Shown here piece by piece: positions 59,408 to 62,000 of a stretch of DNA of 62,000 bases; the stretch's first letter is position 1; each line of letters begins with the position of its first letter. The position numbers and the translations under genes were made by a program. The stretch spans positions 1 to 62,000 of the forward strand of contig JAUCBJ010003650.1 of assembly GCA_032718475.1 (NCBI GenBank). Direction: 5' to 3'. The notes beneath the pieces are model-generated. The model was not told where the DNA came from. It was given only the letters and a program-made list of their open reading frames with translations, and made no database searches. The stretch comes from Nemertoderma westbladi (taxonomy: Eukaryota; Xenacoelomorpha; Nemertodermatida; Nemertodermatidae).

Positions 59408-60391
59408 TGATGCCTGTTTTTGTTTTTGTTGTTTGTGTCTATTCCTATCAATTTTATATTGGAAGGCTGAAGCTAATACTGCATACTTTAAACATTCACC
59501 TAATGGGCAGTCAACGTTTATAGTACATGTTTTATTAGCTAAATTTTTTGGAATTTTGCCGCCATGACCTTTAAAATATGCATTGCGATTAGAGGCAGAA
59601 ATTTGAATAATTATCCTATCTATTTGTACTATCCGCCAACCAGAACCCATATTAACAAAACTAGCAACAAGCTCATCTATCCTACCAACAGCATTTTGGT
59701 ACCAACAATCAAAGTCATATTCTGATCTAATGAAATTTCATTATTTTCCCCAGAGGATTTGAAACAAAATGTTTCCATTTGGACCCCATCACTTTGTTCC
59801 CGTTCTAAAATTAAAAAAATTGATAGCCAAACTTTAATAAAAACCCCTAAACCTGTCATATGTTGACTTACCCTCCCTCCCCCAAATATGTGGCTTTTTA
59901 TTGTTTAATGTGTCTTCTATATCTAGATGAGCTGTTGTTAGTTTATTTGAGTATTCAAACAACCTGTTGTGTGCAGAGTTCTGAACAATTTCCTCAAACT
60001 GATTTGAGGAAGAAGAAGAAGAAGGTCCAGCTCCAATTTCATTAGTTGGTGTCGATGTATGGTTTGGAGATGGAGTTGCAGGTTGAATAGCATCTTTATT
60101 TTTACGTTTGCATGAGAACAACCGAGTGTAACAAGAATGGTGTTTAAATGCAGAGAGAGTGAAAGTCTCCCCACATTTACAGTCAGTTGTTTCATTAACA
60201 AACGTAAAGCCAGTTCCTCCTTCTTGACAAATCGATAGATGAGTAATGGCCGTTTTCTTTTCCGATGTGAAGGCGTGGCAGTTGTCATATTGATATTGTT
60301 TGAAATGAGATTGAAGATGGTGATTGAGAATATCTGATCTCATCTCATTTTCGTAAATAGGACAAGCGATAATTTTTGAAGACATTGGCAT
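59408..60391 (-). pseudogene. PolB N-terminal region, separated by the fold-back element
   Basis: The first ATG is at 60391 (MPMSSKIIACP). Degenerate zinc-finger-like Cys/His pairs (HHLQSHFKQYQ, CKCGETFTLSAFKHHSC) and a Ser-rich linker lead, through a frame change near 59850, to GSGWRIVQIDRIIIQIS and CPLGECLKYAVLASAF. The GSGW block followed by a Cys-bearing helix is typical of the region before the exonuclease in this type of Polinton PolB. The reading ends at the TA target site 59406-59407, across which the catalytic part (52738-55891) continues. Confidence 0.75.
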
Positions 60392-60489
60392 TGTGGCTTT
60401 TTTTAAAGTTGATTTTTCGTTGTACAGTAGTAACTTTTCAGTAAACAGTGACAAATAAAAATAATTGTTGTAGTTGAAGTTGGAGTTCA

Positions 60490-61474
60490 GTTATTGTTGT
60501 AGAATAAGATGGTTGAGATTGAAGTAAAGACTTGAAAGTGATGAATATTTGAGAGTGAGTTGATGATGAATAATACAAGTGTGATAATATTAAATTATGT
60601 AAAATAAATTAATGGAAAGAATTTATACTATAATGAAGTTGTTAAGTTGAATGCAAAAATTTGTGGTGATGTTTTATTATAATGTATATGGTCACATAGG
60701 GAGGATGTGAATATGCAGATGCAACAACCAGTTGCATAGGGATGAGAATATACAAATGCAACAACAACCAATGAAGATGCAGCCAAGAAATCTAGTTGAC
60801 CTATTGAGAGAGGTTTCATTACAAATGGGTTAAAAATAGACTGTTGGTGCCATAATGACTGGAGAAATAATCCTTTCTTAATCTTTTATAAAATATATAT
60901 TAATTTTTTGAATATAATATTTTGCATAGTTTCGAGAGATTATCTTTAGGTTGAAAGCATTGTAATTAAAAATATCAAAGAAAAAGCGGCATTTGCAATA
61001 TTGTGTGTCAGAATTGGTGAAATTATTTAAAAAATTATGTAAATGTGTAGGAATGAATTGCTATTTGCAAAAGCTGTGAAATGAAATAATAATTACTTAA
61101 AGATTAGTCATACCTTGATGTTTGAAGAAAACAGAGAATTAATGACACCAAAATTAGTTGAATAACAAAATTAGGTTTTGTTGAATGTGTAAGTGTTATA
61201 ATTGCTCTTTACTAAAACGTGTGAAATGAAATAAGTATCAACAAAATATTAGTTACGATTTTATGTGTGAGGTATACAAAAGATTATTGCCAATCTAATT
61301 GGAATTAACACTGTGAACACTAGAATTAATGCACTAGGTGTTTTGGCATAGAAATGGTATGAGAGATTAAGGGATTAAGACCTTAACAATAGGATTAACA
61401 CCTTAGGTGTTCTTGGCACAAAAAAGGTGTGAGTTAGATCTAACTGTCCTGGTATCCTGGCTCTCTATACTACT
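60490..61474. repeat. Right terminal inverted repeat
   Basis: It is the reverse complement of the left arm, including the AAAGCGGCATTTGC block, the CTAAGGTGTT hairpin motif (one copy) and the terminal CTATACTACT. It is about 400 bases shorter than the left arm. Confidence 0.9.
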
Positions 61475-61499
61475 TACGAGAGATAGTCATTTACTGCAC

Positions 61500-61811
61500 C
61501 CATCCAGAACCTTCCTCCTTCATGTAGTCTGAGAAACGCTGAATTTTTCTAGGATTCTCAGAGTATTGGAAGACAATGTCATCGTCTGGTTTGTAAGTAA
61601 AGTCTACAGGTGGGCTGGTCTCCACGTGTCCGTCTGTCAGTCTGTACAGCTCTACCTGCACTGTGATTGGCTGTGTTATACGTCGCAATGTGTAGGCTGG
61701 AGTACGGAACACTATACCGTACTGTCGGTGTACGTCTGTGGGTTGGAATTTACCCCAGCCAATCAAAGCGTCCTGTTCGCGAAAGCGTATATATATGGAA
61801 TCCTTTTGAAC
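61500..61811 (-). CDS. NF-kB/Rel dimerisation-domain exon (class I-like), partial gene
   Basis: The exon starts after TTTTATTTAG at 61811 and reads VQKDSIYIRFREQD, GWGKFQPTDVHRQYGIVFRT, ITQPITVQVELYRLTDGH and VDFTYKPDDD. This is the second (IPT-fold) half of the Rel homology domain, used for dimerisation and IkB contact. KIQRFSDYMKEEGSG after it resembles the Gly-rich border found in p105/p100. The donor is uncertain; GTGCAG near 61500 is the best candidate, and a stop follows at 61491. Other exons are not found in the window. The Polinton target site begins about 20 bases beyond. Confidence 0.85.
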
Positions 61812-61871
61812 CTAAATAAAATGAAAAGTTTACTTAAATGAAACCCAACAATACCTATTAATTATAAACTT

Positions 61872-62000
61872 AGTATGGAGTGAGTATGTAGATGTATGGA
61901 GTGAGTATGTATGGAGAGAGTATGTATGGAGAGAGTATGTATGGAGTGAGTATGTATGGAGTGAGTATGTATGGAGTGAGTATGTATGGAGTGAGTATGT
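61872..62000. repeat. 16-bp minisatellite
   Basis: TATGGAGTGAGTATG and TATGGAGAGAGTATG units alternate head to tail to the window edge, in the NF-kB intron. Confidence 0.9.

Larger units (their letters stand above)
41419..61474. mobile_element. Complete Polinton/Maverick (adintovirus-like) element, 20.06 kb
   Basis: The element starts AGTAGTATA and ends TATACTACT. TACGAG lies directly outside both ends (41413-41418, 61475-61480), the expected 6-bp target duplication of Polinton integrases. The terminal inverted repeats exceed 0.9 kb. Inside are all diagnostic genes: protein-primed PolB, packaging ATPase, rve integrase, adenovirus-type protease and capsid proteins. Removing the nested 3.5-kb insertion leaves about 16.5 kb, a usual Polinton size. 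Most genes have one or more lesions, so it is a decayed endogenous copy. Confidence 0.95.

Noticed and set aside
41419-61474. CRISPR array or tRNA genes
   Set aside because: No regular spacer array and no convincing cloverleaf were seen here or elsewhere in the window.

Overview
This is metazoan nuclear DNA, most likely from an invertebrate. It is AT-rich and gene-poor, and most of it is transposable elements. Host genes I recognise are a two-exon seven-transmembrane receptor of the adhesion/Methuselah type (+, 16.4-18.2 kb), an uninterrupted PAT1/PATL1 decapping-activator ORF (-, 20.8-22.9 kb), the middle part of a RECQL4 homologue (-, 13.5-14.7 kb) and one exon of a class I NF-kB/Rel gene (-, 61.5-61.8 kb). 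The species cannot be fixed from the sequence. The short words AGGCCTA and ACCGGT recur unusually often in non-coding parts.

Layout. 1-1719 (-) is a long ORF that runs off the window edge and looks gag-like, with a coiled coil. 1.7-6.4 kb is non-coding with two tandem duplications. 6451-9454 is a fold-back element with a TA target duplication; both arms carry RFX X-box-like motifs and a captured cysteine-rich CXC exon. 9.5-13.3 kb holds LINE and MITE debris, then come RECQL4 (-), the receptor (+), a LINE copy and PATL1 (-). 24.1-26.2 kb is a DNA transposon carrying a second one. 28-29.9 kb has two short GC-rich inverted-repeat elements. 30-32.6 kb and 35.5 kb are LINE fragments. 32.6-37.1 kb contains two copies of a satellite-bearing element, one of them split by a TTAA-target element. 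38.5-40.4 kb holds two LINE fragments, one with an exact 13-bp target duplication.

The main object is a complete, decayed Polinton/Maverick (adintovirus-like) endogenous virus at 41419-61474. It has terminal inverted repeats of about 1 kb or more, AG...CT termini and a 6-bp target duplication TACGAG. It landed next to the NF-kB exon. Its minus strand encodes, in order, protein-primed PolB, a TBP-fold protein, the packaging ATPase, a small GGFLP protein, an rve integrase with a chromodomain-like tail, two paralogous virion proteins, a basic core-like protein, the double-jelly-roll major capsid protein and an adenovirus-type protease. A divergent plus-strand block at the left end holds two related unknown proteins and a small membrane-like ORF. 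PolB is split by a 3.5-kb fold-back element of the same X-box-rich style as the one at 6.5-9.5 kb. Several genes carry stops or frameshifts, so this copy is not functional as it stands.

The most novel-looking points are the TATA-binding-protein-like gene inside the Polinton, the X-box arrays in two separate fold-back elements, the CTCF-like motif repeated twice per 315-bp satellite unit, and the related proteins in the Polinton's divergent block.
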